Shown here: piece after piece, positions 1 through 11,762 of the stretch
Numbering within the stretch: the first letter of the stretch is position 1
Layout of the letters: each line of letters starts with the position of its first letter
Assembly: GCF_014202575.1 (NCBI RefSeq)
Contig: NZ_JACHHB010000006.1
Coordinates: forward strand, 124,001 to 188,000
Length of the DNA stretch: 64,000 nucleotides
Source: Texcoconibacillus texcoconensis
GTDB taxonomy: Bacteria; Bacillota; Bacilli; Bacillales; Salisediminibacteriaceae
Direction: 5' to 3'
The notes under the pieces: model-generated
Database searches by the model: none
What the model saw: only the letters and a program-made list of their open reading frames with translations
What the model was told of the DNA's origin: nothing
Program-made: the position numbers and the translations under genes

Positions 1-175
1 GCAAATAGCGGAACTCATGTCCGCGGAAGGTTAAAAAACAGCCTTTTTTAAACGAATAACGGAATCAATGTCCAGAGCCGACAAAACTTTGGACGTGACC
101 GCATTTAATCAATCTTAAGTCGTCACCTCTCACTCTCTGAGTTTTTCAAAAACAACAAAGTTTACGGAAAGAGCC

Positions 176-235
176 AAATAAAAAAGTCTGTTTTCTCATT
201 TCTCCTAAACAATGCTAGGAGTGAGAAAACAGACT
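176..235 (-). terminator. Rho-independent terminator of clpP
   Basis: A long inverted repeat (outer arms AGTCTGTTTTCTCA and TGAGAAAACAGACT, inner arms CTCCTA and TAGGAG) is followed on the minus strand by a run of T. It lies 30 bases past the clpP stop codon. Confidence 0.9.
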
Positions 236-264
236 GATGTATTATTGGAGAACCTTATGTTAAT

Positions 265-846
265 CTATTTCTTTTCCATAACACCGTCGATCAGACCATA
301 TTCTTTAGCTTCTGCAGCTGAAAGGAAATTGTCACGATCCGTGTCACGTTCAATTGTTTCTAGCGGTTGACCTGTGCGCTCAGCTAAAATTTGGTTGAGT
401 TTTTCGCGTAGTTGAATAATACGCTTTGCGTGAATTTCGATGTCAGAAGCTTGACCTTTTGTTCCACCTAACGGTTGGTGAATCATTACCTCACTGTTTG
501 GAAGAGCAAAACGCTTCCCAGGTTCACCTGCTGCTAGCAAAAACGCACCCATTGATGCTGCCATTCCAGTACAGATTGTTTGTACCTTTGGTGAAATAAA
601 TTGCATTGTATCATAAATGGCCATACCTGCTGTAATTGATCCACCTGGACTATTAATGTAAATAGAAATATCTTTGTCTGGGTCTTCAGCAGCTAAGAAT
701 AGTAGTTGCGCAACGATCGAGTTTGATACGTTGTCATCAATCGGTGTACCAAGCATGATAATTCTGTCTTTCAGTAAGCGAGAATAAATATCATACGCGC
801 GCTCACCACGATTTGTTTGTTCAATAACCGTAGGGATTAAATTCAT
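265..846 (-). CDS. clpP: ATP-dependent Clp protease proteolytic subunit
   Basis: ClpP forms the barrel-shaped serine protease that degrades proteins fed by ClpX, ClpC or ClpE in the cytoplasm. The 193-residue protein has the usual family length and the full triad: Ser98 in GMAASMG, His123 in MIHQPLGG, and Asp172 in RDNF. The reading frame stays open upstream, but the start is set at the ATG at 846: AGGAGGT lies 8 bases before it and the protein then begins [10 protein letters not shown], as in other Bacillus ClpP. It is transcribed alone, with a CtsR-type box over its promoter and a strong terminator behind it. Confidence 0.98.
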   Translation of the reverse strand: MNLIPTVIEQTNRGERAYDIYSRLLKDRIIMLGTPIDDNVSNSIVAQLLFLAAEDPDKDISIYINSPGGSITAGMAIYDTMQFISPKVQTICTGMAASMGAFLLAAGEPGKRFALPNSEVMIHQPLGGTKGQASDIEIHAKRIIQLREKLNQILAERTGQPLETIERDTDRDNFLSAAEAKEYGLIDGVMEKK

Positions 847-962
847 ATGTGCATACCTCCTCAAAATAATTGCGTTTGGAAAAAGGTTACCACTTTCCAG
901 ACGATCAAGCACTGCCTATTGAATCCTTCACTAGTGGTAAATTATATTCAACCTTTACGTTC

Positions 963-993
963 ATCATAACTCTAAAGGTCAATGAAGGTCAAA
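963..993 (-). promoter_or_regulatory. clpP promoter overlapped by a CtsR operator
   Basis: On the minus strand TTGACC (992-987) and TATGAT (968-963) are 18 bases apart, a good SigA promoter. On the plus strand 977-993 reads GGTCAAT-GAA-GGTCAAA, which matches the CtsR heptad direct repeat (RGTCAAA-NAN-RGTCAAA) with one mismatch. The operator covers the -35 box and part of the spacer, so CtsR would block RNA polymerase. A second -10-like TATAAT lies at 946-941. Confidence 0.85.
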
Positions 994-1180
994 TATTTTG
1001 TATTTCTCATATGTAATACTTGGTGGCACAATTCTATTATTACCGTTTTCCGTTATATTCAAACCTCTGAAAAGAGCATTTTAGGTTATGATTACCAGTC
1101 TTTCCATTAAATTAGAATGGCAAGATAACGGAATTCGTGAGAGAATGAATTCAAACAGTCCAACTGTTTTACCTGCTGAC

Positions 1181-1226
1181 GAGGCTGACTTGTCGATGGG
1201 CTTACCTAGCCCTCCTAGTCAGCCTC
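1181..1226. repeat. Inverted repeat between clpP and rpoN
   Basis: Perfect 10-base arms GAGGCTGACT and AGTCAGCCTC enclose a loop with a second small GGGC/GCCC stem. There is no T-run on either side, so it is not an ordinary terminator. The clpP-rpoN gap of about 500 bases otherwise holds the CtsR promoter and the cre site described separately. Confidence 0.5.
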
Positions 1227-1264
1227 TTCAATTTCTTAAAAAAACAACTTTATTTACACATAAA

Positions 1265-1278
1265 TGAAAGCGCTGTCA
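1265..1278 (+). promoter_or_regulatory. CcpA cre site upstream of rpoN
   Basis: TGAAAGCGCTGTCA fits the cre consensus TGWAANCGNTNWCA at every position. It lies 75 bases before the rpoN start, just after a possible -35 box (TTTACA, 1253-1258). SigL of B. subtilis is under CcpA catabolite repression, so the site fits its target. Confidence 0.8.
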
Positions 1279-1352
1279 GAATAGTTATTCTATATACACG
1301 TAGTCTGCACAAAAGGAGGTACGTATTGTATACTTGATAAAGGGGGGAGATC

Positions 1353-2705
1353 ATGAATATGGAATTTGGCTTGTTTCAACAACAACAAATGAAGCTCGTC
1401 ATGACGAAAGAGTTGCGGCAAGCAATTACAATTTTGCAATATTCCGTGCAAGATTTAAGAGAACATTTGCAAGAAGTGCAACTAGAGAATCCTCTCATCG
1501 ACTTGGTGGATGAACGTGATGAAGACCCGGAAGCGGTAGCTCGTTATGAAGCAGAGGTGGCTACCACAAGAGAGTTTACAAAAAGTGCTGACGATGAACA
1601 AGATGAAGAGTCGTCGTTCATTGATCGTATATCAGGGGACAAGAAAGACCTACAAGAAACGCTGTTAAACCAAATTCGCTTTTTGTCGTTATCGAATAGA
1701 GATCGAGAAATCGTCGAATACATTGCATTAATGATTGATGAGAATGGTTACTTAACGCAAAGTGTAGAACAACTATCTAAAGAAATGAATGAACATAATG
1801 ATAAAGTTCATGCTAACTTAGCGATCGTAAAAAGCCTAGAACCCGCGGGCGTTGGTGCCAGCTCGTTATCTGAATGTTTGTTGTTACAGTTACAACGGCT
1901 AGAAACACGTGATGAGTTAGCAGAAATGATTGTCGCGCGTCACTTAGAAGATTTAGCTAATAAAAAATACGAAAGAATTGCGAAAGCACTTAGTGTTCGA
2001 GTTATAGATATACAAACGGTTGCTGATTTTTTGCAAACGTTAAATCCGCGTCCGGGAGCAATGTTTGATTCTGAGTTACCGACATACATTGTTCCAGACG
2101 TGACAGTCCAAAAGATTGGTGAATCTTATAAAGTGGCATTAAATGAACAGCATGTACCTAAGATACAATTAAATGGAAACTATGAGCATCTGTTGAAAAA
2201 AGAATCTGGGGATACGGCCAAATATTTAAATAACCGCTATGAGCAATATCGTTGGTTATTGCAAAGTATCCAGCAACGTCAGCAAACGTTGTTAGCCGTA
2301 TCCAAGGCAATTGTTGAAAGGCAGCAAAGTTTCTTTGATGAAGGAGCAGATGCATTGAAGCCGATGACGCTAAAAGATATTGCAGATGAAGTAGATGTTC
2401 ACGAATCGACCGTCAGTCGTGCAACCACAAAAAAGTATATGCAAACACCACTTGGTTTATACGAACTGAAATACTTCTTTACTTCTACAGTTGGTAAAGA
2501 TTCAGGGAATGCAACTTCTTCTGAAAAAGTGAAGGCATCCATCAAACGGTTGGTTGATGAAGAAAAGAAAGCAAAACCATTATCAGATCAGAAAATAGCC
2601 GATCTTTTGAAAGAAGAAGGTGTATATGTGTCGCGCCGTACCGTTGCAAAATACCGAGAAGCAATGCATATCCCGTCTTCATCGCAAAGAAAACGTTTTT
2701 CTTAG
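1353..2705 (+). CDS. rpoN: RNA polymerase sigma-54 factor (SigL/RpoN)
   Basis: Sigma-54 recruits RNA polymerase to -24/-12 promoters and needs an enhancer-binding ATPase; in Bacillus it serves amino acid and sugar catabolic operons. The 450-residue protein shows the three expected parts: a Gln-rich activator-contact region (LFQQQQMKLVMTKEL, residues 6-20, then ILQYS), an acidic linker leading into the core-binding domain, and a C-terminal HTH ending in the RpoN box SRRTVAKYRE near residue 430. The ATG at 1353 follows AAAGGGGGGAG. It may share a transcript with the small gene behind it. No sigma-54 activator gene is present in this window. Confidence 0.97.
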   Translation: MNMEFGLFQQQQMKLVMTKELRQAITILQYSVQDLREHLQEVQLENPLIDLVDERDEDPEAVARYEAEVATTREFTKSADDEQDEESSFIDRISGDKKDLQETLLNQIRFLSLSNRDREIVEYIALMIDENGYLTQSVEQLSKEMNEHNDKVHANLAIVKSLEPAGVGASSLSECLLLQLQRLETRDELAEMIVARHLEDLANKKYERIAKALSVRVIDIQTVADFLQTLNPRPGAMFDSELPTYIVPDVTVQKIGESYKVALNEQHVPKIQLNGNYEHLLKKESGDTAKYLNNRYEQYRWLLQSIQQRQQTLLAVSKAIVERQQSFFDEGADALKPMTLKDIADEVDVHESTVSRATTKKYMQTPLGLYELKYFFTSTVGKDSGNATSSEKVKASIKRLVDEEKKAKPLSDQKIADLLKEEGVYVSRRTVAKYREAMHIPSSSQRKRFS

Positions 2706-2722
2706 TAGAGAGGGGATTAGCC

Positions 2723-2974
2723 ATGAAACTAACATTTTATACCAAAGAGCAATGTCCACTTTGTGCTAAAGGGCTCATTGCGCTTGAACGTGTACAAAAA
2801 CACTTTGATTTTCAAATTGACATTGTTGATATTTATGAAGATGATGAACTACTCGAGCGTTATCAAATCCGCATTCCCGTTGTCGTGGCGGAAGATGGGC
2901 AATTGATTGACGAGGGAATTTTGCAGGAAGAGACTGTTCTCAAAAATCTTCGGCAATTATTTATGGAAAGTTAG
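2723..2974 (+). CDS. Glutaredoxin-like thiol protein
   Basis: This 83-residue protein has a thioredoxin-fold signature: beta strand MKLTFYTKEQ, redox motif CPLC at residues 12-15, and a cis-Pro loop RIPVVVAEDG. It belongs with the small glutaredoxin-like proteins (DUF836 type), which are often found next to cggR-gapA in Bacillaceae. The ATG is 17 bases after the rpoN stop, with GAGAGGGG before it, and a strong terminator follows. A thiol-disulfide exchange role is inferred; the partner is unknown. Confidence 0.85.
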   Translation: MKLTFYTKEQCPLCAKGLIALERVQKHFDFQIDIVDIYEDDELLERYQIRIPVVVAEDGQLIDEGILQEETVLKNLRQLFMES

Positions 2975-2985
2975 CTTGAATTATC

Positions 2986-3064
2986 ATCACTTCCTTGCTA
3001 AAATAAACCATGGAAAAAGAAATTGTGTTTTCCATTTCTTTCTCGCAAGGAAGTGATTTTTTTA
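2986..3064 (+). terminator. Terminator after the glutaredoxin-like gene
   Basis: Arms ATCACTTCCTTGC and GCAAGGAAGTGAT enclose a second stem (ATGGAAAA with TTTTCCAT) and run into seven or more T. It separates the rpoN unit from the cggR operon. Confidence 0.9.
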
Positions 3065-3072
3065 GCTATCGG

Positions 3073-3108
3073 TGGGACATAATATGTCTGGCAGGGACTT
3101 CGAATGTC
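3073..3108 (+). promoter_or_regulatory. CggR operator
   Basis: The sequence reads GGGAC-N6-TGTC-N4-AGGGAC-N6-TGTC. This matches the two-half B. subtilis CggR operator (CGGGAC-N6-TGTC-N4 repeated), apart from the leading C of each half. It lies 38 bases before the cggR start, in the untranslated leader, where bound CggR acts as a roadblock until fructose-1,6-bisphosphate accumulates. The promoter itself is not obvious; weak -10 candidates are TAGCTA and TAATAT. Confidence 0.93.
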
Positions 3109-3146
3109 CCGTGTTGTTTCCCTGATATTAAAAGGAGTTAGCCAGA

Positions 3147-4175
3147 ATGGATCAACTGTTAAAACTTCAACAAAAGTTAATGCCAGATGTCATACAAACT
3201 TTGACGGAACGATACCGGATCCTTCGGTTTCTAAGACTCATGCAGCCGATAGGGCGGCGAACATTAGCAAACAACCTTAATGTTTCTGAGAGGGTACTCA
3301 GAAGTGAAGTGACTTTTCTTAAAGAGCAAGGTCTTGTTTATTTCGGTACCTCAGGAATGACACTAACTGAACAAGGGCACAATTTACTTGTGCAATTGGA
3401 AGATGTCATGCATGAAGTGTTTGATTTGGCAGATATGGAAGCAAAGCTAGCAAAAAAGCTAGGTATTTCTAATGTTTATATCGTACCCGGAGATAGCGAT
3501 TTCTTTCCTTGGGTAAAAAAAGAAATGGGTAAAAAAGGTACCTTGCTATTAAAGAATTTGTTAAAAGGAGAAAAGGACGTCATCGCAGTAACTGGAGGAA
3601 CAACAATTGCATCGGTTGCTGAAATGATGGAAACTGACTCCGAGATGCAAGATACGTTATTTGTGCCGGCTCGCGGCGGGTTAGGTGAACAGGTAGAAAA
3701 CCAAGCAAATACGATTTGTGCAACAATGGCTCGCAAAGCAATGGGTCAGTATCGCTTGTTACATGTTCCTGATCAATTAAGTAAAGAAGCACACGATTCT
3801 CTTATCCAAGAGTCATCAATTCGCCAAATTCTAGAGCTCATTCGTTCAGCTAATATCGTTATTCACGGGATTGGTCAAGCGAAAACGATGGCCGAAAGAC
3901 GTAAAACACCTGAGAATATCTTAAATAAATTACAAGATGAACAAGCGGTTGCTGAAGCTTTCGGTTATTATTTTAATCATTCTGGGGACATTATTCATAA
4001 AGTCCGCACAATTGGTTTGCAATTAGAGGATTTAAAACATATTCCAGATGTGATCGCCGTTGCTGGTGGAAAGTCGAAAGCTCAAGCCATCTATGCCTAT
4101 ATTACAAATGGGCCGAGTCAGATGCTCGTCACAGACGAGGGCGCAGCAACAGAAATGTTGAATAACGTTGATTAA
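3147..4175 (+). CDS. cggR: Central glycolytic genes regulator CggR
   Basis: CggR is a SorC/DeoR-type repressor of its own operon and responds to fructose-1,6-bisphosphate. The 342 residues comprise an N-terminal winged-helix DNA-binding part (about residues 20-90) and a sugar-phosphate-binding domain with VTGGTTIASVA near residue 150 and VAGGKSKAQAI near 308. The ATG follows AAAAGGAGTTAG. It is the first gene of the cggR-gapA-pgk-tpiA-gpmI-eno operon, directly behind its own operator. Confidence 0.97.
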   Translation: MDQLLKLQQKLMPDVIQTLTERYRILRFLRLMQPIGRRTLANNLNVSERVLRSEVTFLKEQGLVYFGTSGMTLTEQGHNLLVQLEDVMHEVFDLADMEAKLAKKLGISNVYIVPGDSDFFPWVKKEMGKKGTLLLKNLLKGEKDVIAVTGGTTIASVAEMMETDSEMQDTLFVPARGGLGEQVENQANTICATMARKAMGQYRLLHVPDQLSKEAHDSLIQESSIRQILELIRSANIVIHGIGQAKTMAERRKTPENILNKLQDEQAVAEAFGYYFNHSGDIIHKVRTIGLQLEDLKHIPDVIAVAGGKSKAQAIYAYITNGPSQMLVTDEGAATEMLNNVD

Positions 4176-4234
4176 CGTTTGAATTCGACGAAATATGTTA
4201 AAACAAGTATTAAGAATAAAATTTGTTGTGATGC

Positions 4235-4252
4235 AAAGGGGTAACCCCCTTT
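4235..4252 (+). promoter_or_regulatory. Stem-loop between cggR and gapA
   Basis: AAAGGGG and CCCCTTT form a tight hairpin 45 bases before gapA. In B. subtilis the cggR-gapA transcript is cut near the end of cggR and the gapA part is protected by a 5' stem-loop. This hairpin could serve the same purpose; that role is inferred. Confidence 0.55.
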
Positions 4253-4297
4253 GACATATATTTATTTTTTTATGATCATAAAGGAGGATTTTTTCAC

Positions 4298-5308
4298 ATG
4301 GCAACAAAAGTAGGTATTAACGGTTTTGGACGTATCGGACGTAACGTGTTCCGTGCAGCATTAAATAACCCAGATGTAGAGGTAGTAGCAGTCAACGACT
4401 TAACAGATGCGGACATGCTCGCACATTTGCTTCAGTATGATACTGTACATGGAACTTTAGAAGAGAAAGTAGAAGTTTCTGGTGACAACCTTGTCGTAGG
4501 TGGCAATGAGATTAAAGTTCTTGCTGAACGCGATCCAGCCAACCTTCCTTGGGGAGAGCTAGGTGTAGATATCGTTGTTGAATCAACAGGTCTATTTACA
4601 CAGCGTGCAGATGCAGCGAAGCACGTTGAGCAAGCAGGCGCGAAAAAAGTTATCATTAGTGCACCAGCTAAAGAAGAAGATATCACAGTTGTTATGGGTG
4701 TTAACGAAGACAAGTATGACCCAGCTAGCCACCACGTGATTTCTAACGCTTCTTGTACAACAAACTGCTTAGCACCATTTGCGAAAGTTCTTAACGACAA
4801 GTTTGGCTTAAAGCGTGGTATGATGACAACAGTTCACTCTTACACAAACGACCAACAAATCCTAGACCTTCCTCATAAGGACTACCGTCGTGCGCGTGCG
4901 GCATCAGAGAACATCATTCCAACAACAACAGGTGCTGCGAAAGCCGTTGCTCTTGTTCTTCCAGAACTAGATGGTAAGTTAAACGGTGGTGCTATGCGTG
5001 TACCAACACCAAACGTTTCCCTTGTTGACCTTGTTGCGGAACTAGATCAAGAAGTAACAGTAGATGACGTAAACGGTGCATTTAAAGAAGCTTCCCAAGG
5101 TGAACTTCAAGGCGTTCTTGGTTATAGCGAAGAAGAGCTTGTATCCCGTGACTACAACGGTGACCCAATGTCTTCTACAATCGATGCGCAATCAACAATG
5201 GTTATGGAAGGTAACATGGTAAAAGTCATCTCTTGGTATGATAACGAAGCAGGTTACTCCAACCGTGTTGTTGACCTTGCTGCATATGTTGCAAAACAAG
5301 GCTTGTAA
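4298..5308 (+). CDS. gapA: Glyceraldehyde-3-phosphate dehydrogenase, glycolytic
   Basis: The enzyme oxidises glyceraldehyde 3-phosphate to 1,3-bisphosphoglycerate with NAD. The 336-residue protein begins with the Rossmann motif INGFGRIGR, has Asp34 as the adenosine-ribose ligand (NAD preference), catalytic Cys153 in SNASCTTN and His180. It is the glycolytic GapA type because it follows cggR. AAGGAGG precedes the ATG. Codon use is strongly biased, as expected for one of the most expressed genes. Confidence 0.98.
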   Translation: MATKVGINGFGRIGRNVFRAALNNPDVEVVAVNDLTDADMLAHLLQYDTVHGTLEEKVEVSGDNLVVGGNEIKVLAERDPANLPWGELGVDIVVESTGLFTQRADAAKHVEQAGAKKVIISAPAKEEDITVVMGVNEDKYDPASHHVISNASCTTNCLAPFAKVLNDKFGLKRGMMTTVHSYTNDQQILDLPHKDYRRARAASENIIPTTTGAAKAVALVLPELDGKLNGGAMRVPTPNVSLVDLVAELDQEVTVDDVNGAFKEASQGELQGVLGYSEEELVSRDYNGDPMSSTIDAQSTMVMEGNMVKVISWYDNEAGYSNRVVDLAAYVAKQGL

Positions 5309-5350
5309 GCCAAGTTGATAAGCAACGAATAAAGGAATCGAAAAACTGAG

Positions 5351-5386
5351 AAAGAGGAGACGGACTTGTTTTCTGCTCTCCTCTTT
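5351..5386 (+). terminator. Hairpin between gapA and pgk, possible partial terminator
   Basis: Ten-base perfect arms AAAGAGGAGA and TCTCCTCTTT are followed by CCACTGTTTTTA. The T-run is displaced, so termination is probably partial or the hairpin stabilises the gapA 3' end. It would allow more GapA than downstream enzymes to be made. Confidence 0.55.
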
Positions 5387-5433
5387 CCACTGTTTTTAGG
5401 TTACACAATTCCTATTCAAGGAGGCTTTTCGAT

Positions 5434-6618
5434 ATGAATAAAAAAACGATCCATGATATTGATGTGCAAGGTCAACGGGTGTTTTGCCGAGTTGACTTTA
5501 ACGTTCCGATGAGCGATGGTGAAGTAACGGACGACACTCGTATTCGTGCTGCTTTACCGACAATCGAGCACTTGGCAGAGAAGGGCGCGCGCGTTATTCT
5601 TGCAAGCCATCTCGGTCGTCCAAAAGGTGAAGTTGTTGAAGAACTTCGTCTTGATGCAGTTGCTCGTCGTTTGAGTGATCTACTTGGTAAAACAGTTGTA
5701 AAGGCTGACAGTGCATATGGCGAAGAAGCAGAGAGAGCCGTCAATGAATTAAATGATGGTGACGTTGCTCTACTTGAAAACGTTCGCTTCTATGCAGGCG
5801 AGGAGAAAAATGACGCTGAATTAGCACAGAAATTTGCTGACCTTGCGGATGTATATGTTAATGATGCATTTGGTGCAGCGCACCGTGCGCATGCTTCAAC
5901 TGAAGGTATTGCTCACCATCTTCCAGCCGTTGCAGGTTTTCTCATGGAAAAAGAACTTGAAGTATTAGGGAAAGCTTTATCTGAACCTGAACGTCCATTC
6001 ACAGCGATTATCGGTGGTGCAAAGGTAAAAGATAAAATTGGTGTCATCGACAACTTGATCGATAAAGTTGATAACTTAATTATCGGTGGCGGTCTTGCTT
6101 ATACATTTATCAAAGCACAAGGACATGAAATCGGTAAATCTTTGCTTGAAGAAGATAAAATCGATGTTGCAAAATCCTATATGGAAAAGGCGAAAGAAAA
6201 GGGCGTCAATTTCTATATGCCAACGGATGGAGTAATTGCTGATGATTTTGGTGAAGATGCAAATACTGATGTTGTATCGATCGATTCGATTCCTAGTGAT
6301 TGGGAAGCGTTGGACATTGGTCCAGAAACTCTAAAAACATATAGTGATGTCATTCAAAACTCTAAACTTGTTATCTGGAACGGGCCAATGGGTGTATTTG
6401 AATTAGAGCCATTTGCTAAAGGAACTAAAGGTGTTGCGGAAGCACTTGCAAATGCTAATGACGCTTACACAGTTATTGGTGGTGGTGACTCTGCAGCAGC
6501 TGTTGAAAAGTTTGATTATGCTGAAAAGATGGACCACATTTCTACTGGTGGCGGTGCATCATTAGAATTCATGGAAGGAAAAGAACTTCCAGGTGTAACA
6601 GCTTTAAACGATAAGTAA
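5434..6618 (+). CDS. pgk: Phosphoglycerate kinase
   Basis: Pgk transfers phosphate from 1,3-bisphosphoglycerate to ADP. The 394-residue protein has the substrate-binding RVDFNVPM near residue 18, the HLGRPKG motif near residue 59, hinge and nucleotide-binding elements ([18 protein letters not shown]) and the C-terminal GGGDSAAA loop. AAGGAGGC precedes the ATG at 5434. It is the third gene of the glycolytic operon; 125 bases with a hairpin separate it from gapA. Confidence 0.98.
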   Translation: MNKKTIHDIDVQGQRVFCRVDFNVPMSDGEVTDDTRIRAALPTIEHLAEKGARVILASHLGRPKGEVVEELRLDAVARRLSDLLGKTVVKADSAYGEEAERAVNELNDGDVALLENVRFYAGEEKNDAELAQKFADLADVYVNDAFGAAHRAHASTEGIAHHLPAVAGFLMEKELEVLGKALSEPERPFTAIIGGAKVKDKIGVIDNLIDKVDNLIIGGGLAYTFIKAQGHEIGKSLLEEDKIDVAKSYMEKAKEKGVNFYMPTDGVIADDFGEDANTDVVSIDSIPSDWEALDIGPETLKTYSDVIQNSKLVIWNGPMGVFELEPFAKGTKGVAEALANANDAYTVIGGGDSAAAVEKFDYAEKMDHISTGGGASLEFMEGKELPGVTALNDK

Positions 6619-8932
<2,314 letters not shown>

Positions 8933-8945
8933 AACGATTAATTGA

Positions 8946-10247
<1,302 letters not shown>

Positions 10248-10263
10248 TTCGAAAACAATTTAG

Positions 10264-10305
10264 CCCCCAAGTATCAGTTTTAATCTGAGCTCGGGGGTTT
10301 TTTCG
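10264..10305 (+). terminator. Terminator of the glycolytic operon
   Basis: CCCCC...GGGGG arms with an inner CAG/CTG stem run into TTTTTTTC, 16 bases after the eno stop codon. Confidence 0.9.
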
Positions 10306-10378
10306 GATTTTAAGTCTTGCATATATAACAAAAATCACGTTAACGGAAAACTACACACCAACTTATGATATGTGTTCC

Positions 10379-10407
10379 TTGATCCTTTACTTTGTCCATG
10401 ATATATT
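10379..10407 (+). promoter_or_regulatory. SigA-type promoter of secG
   Basis: TTGATC (10379-10384) and TATATT (10402-10407) are 17 bases apart, 37 bases before the secG start. Confidence 0.65.
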
Positions 10408-10443
10408 GTATTAAGGTAAGTGCCGCATGGAGGTGGATTTAAC

Positions 10444-10674
10444 GTGCAAACGATCGCATCAGTTTTGCTTGTTATTGTGGCGATTTCGCTGATTACTGTG
10501 GTGCTCTTGCAACCAGGACGAAGTAGTGGTTTGTCAGGAGCGATCTCAGGTGGAGCGGAACAGCTCATGGGTAAAACAAAAGCTCGTGGTCTCGAAGCAT
10601 TCTTAAGTAAAGCGACAGTTGTGTTATCAGTGTTATTTTTCATTTTAACACTCACAGTCGCGTTCTTTATGTAA
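10444..10674 (+). CDS. secG: Preprotein translocase subunit SecG
   Basis: SecG is the small auxiliary subunit of the SecYEG channel in the membrane. The protein has 76 residues, two membrane segments (about residues 3-22 and 53-75) and the conserved cytoplasmic loop QPGRSSGLSGAISGG. A GTG start at 10444 is chosen because GGAGGTGG precedes it and the resulting length equals that of B. subtilis SecG; a longer frame from 10420 would place the binding site inside the gene. It is the first gene of the secG-est-rnr-smpB-ssrA block. Confidence 0.95.
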   Translation: MQTIASVLLVIVAISLITVVLLQPGRSSGLSGAISGGAEQLMGKTKARGLEAFLSKATVVLSVLFFILTLTVAFFM

Positions 10675-10694
10675 AAATTAATTAGTAGTTGTTC

Positions 10695-10722
10695 AAACAG
10701 CAAGCATGGCTTGCTGTTTTTT
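10695..10722 (+). terminator. Terminator after secG
   Basis: AACAGCAAGC-ATG-GCTTGCTGTT followed by TTTTT, a compact and strong intrinsic terminator. Confidence 0.9.
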
Positions 10723-10845
10723 ACATGGAAAACAAAAAGCTTGCGGTAAGATAGCGTATATTTTACGTTACCTAAAAGGTTTAGCTAAGGTTTTCGGATG
10801 CCATCAAGTTGTGTGTGGAAGGTTAAAATAGACACTCATTACTTT

Positions 10846-10865
10846 AAGTGAATTCTTATTCACTT
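10846..10865 (+). promoter_or_regulatory. Palindrome upstream of est
   Basis: AAGTGAAT-TCTT-ATTCACTT is a perfect 8-base dyad 65 bases before the esterase start. It lacks a T-run and could be an operator or a leader hairpin. The protein that binds it is unknown. Confidence 0.45.
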
Positions 10866-10930
10866 GATTCGTTTCATACATATGATTTTTCATTCTTACG
10901 TTTTATACAGCAGCAAAAAGGAGTGAGATG

Positions 10931-11680
10931 ATGAAAGTGACATTACCTCAACCATTCACCTTCGAAGGCGATAATGGACGAGCTGTTCTTTTATTACATG
11001 GATTTACAGGAAATAGTGCAGATGTGAGGATGATGGGACGCTTTTTGCAAAAGCGTGGTTATACGTGTCATGCTCCGCAATATCAAGGACATGGGGTTCC
11101 ACCGGAAGAACTAGTGAAAAGTGGGCCTGATGATTGGTGGCAAGATGTCGTTAATGGTTATGAAAAATTAAAAGAAATGGGTTTTGAAGAGGTTGCAGTT
11201 GCAGGATTATCCCTCGGTGGTGTATTTTCACTAAAAATCGGGTATACACTACCAGTAAAGGGAATCATTCCAATGTGCGCACCAGTGAAAATTGATACAG
11301 AAAAATTAACAGCAGGCGTCAAAGAGTATGCAAAAGGGTTTAAAGAATGGGAAAAGAAAACTAAGGAACAAATTCAAGAAGAAATGGCAACATTCGAGCA
11401 GTTGCCTTTAGAAGAAACAATAAATAGCTTAGAAGACCTTGTGAAAAACGTACGCGAAAACATCGATATGATTTATACCCCCACATTCGTTGTTCAAGGA
11501 AGGCATGATGAGATGATCGGTACAGAGAGTGCCGACATCATTCATGAACAAATTGAAACGGATGAAAAGCAAATAAAGTTGTATGAAGAATCTGGCCATG
11601 TTATTACATTGGATAAAGAAAAAGAGCAGTTACATCAGGATGTGTATGCGTTTTTAGAACAGTTAGATTGGAAAGAATAA
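10931..11680 (+). CDS. est: Carboxylesterase, Est30/YvaK family
   Basis: This is an alpha/beta hydrolase for short acyl esters, in the cytoplasm. Of 249 residues, the nucleophile Ser lies in GLSLGG (near residue 94), the acid in GRHDEMI and the base in [11 protein letters not shown] close to the C-terminus. HGFTGNSAD forms the oxyanion loop. Two ATGs overlap at 10928 and 10931; the second gives the better distance (7 bases) to GGAG. The position between secG and rnr is the same as in other Bacillus; its physiological substrate is unknown. Confidence 0.93.
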   Translation: MKVTLPQPFTFEGDNGRAVLLLHGFTGNSADVRMMGRFLQKRGYTCHAPQYQGHGVPPEELVKSGPDDWWQDVVNGYEKLKEMGFEEVAVAGLSLGGVFSLKIGYTLPVKGIIPMCAPVKIDTEKLTAGVKEYAKGFKEWEKKTKEQIQEEMATFEQLPLEETINSLEDLVKNVRENIDMIYTPTFVVQGRHDEMIGTESADIIHEQIETDEKQIKLYEESGHVITLDKEKEQLHQDVYAFLEQLDWKE

Positions 11681-11762
11681 TAGGTGACTGAACATATAGA
11701 GAGAGTATAAACACCCAAATACTGCATTGAACGAATCCCCTTTTACTGAAAGGAGTGAAAGT

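Noticed and set aside
4432-4800. 122-codon minus-strand ORF inside gapA
   Set aside because: Antisense shadow of a strongly codon-biased gene; Ser/Thr-rich low-quality protein.
10335-10703. 122-codon minus-strand ORF over secG
   Set aside because: Antisense to secG and to its promoter; no binding site.
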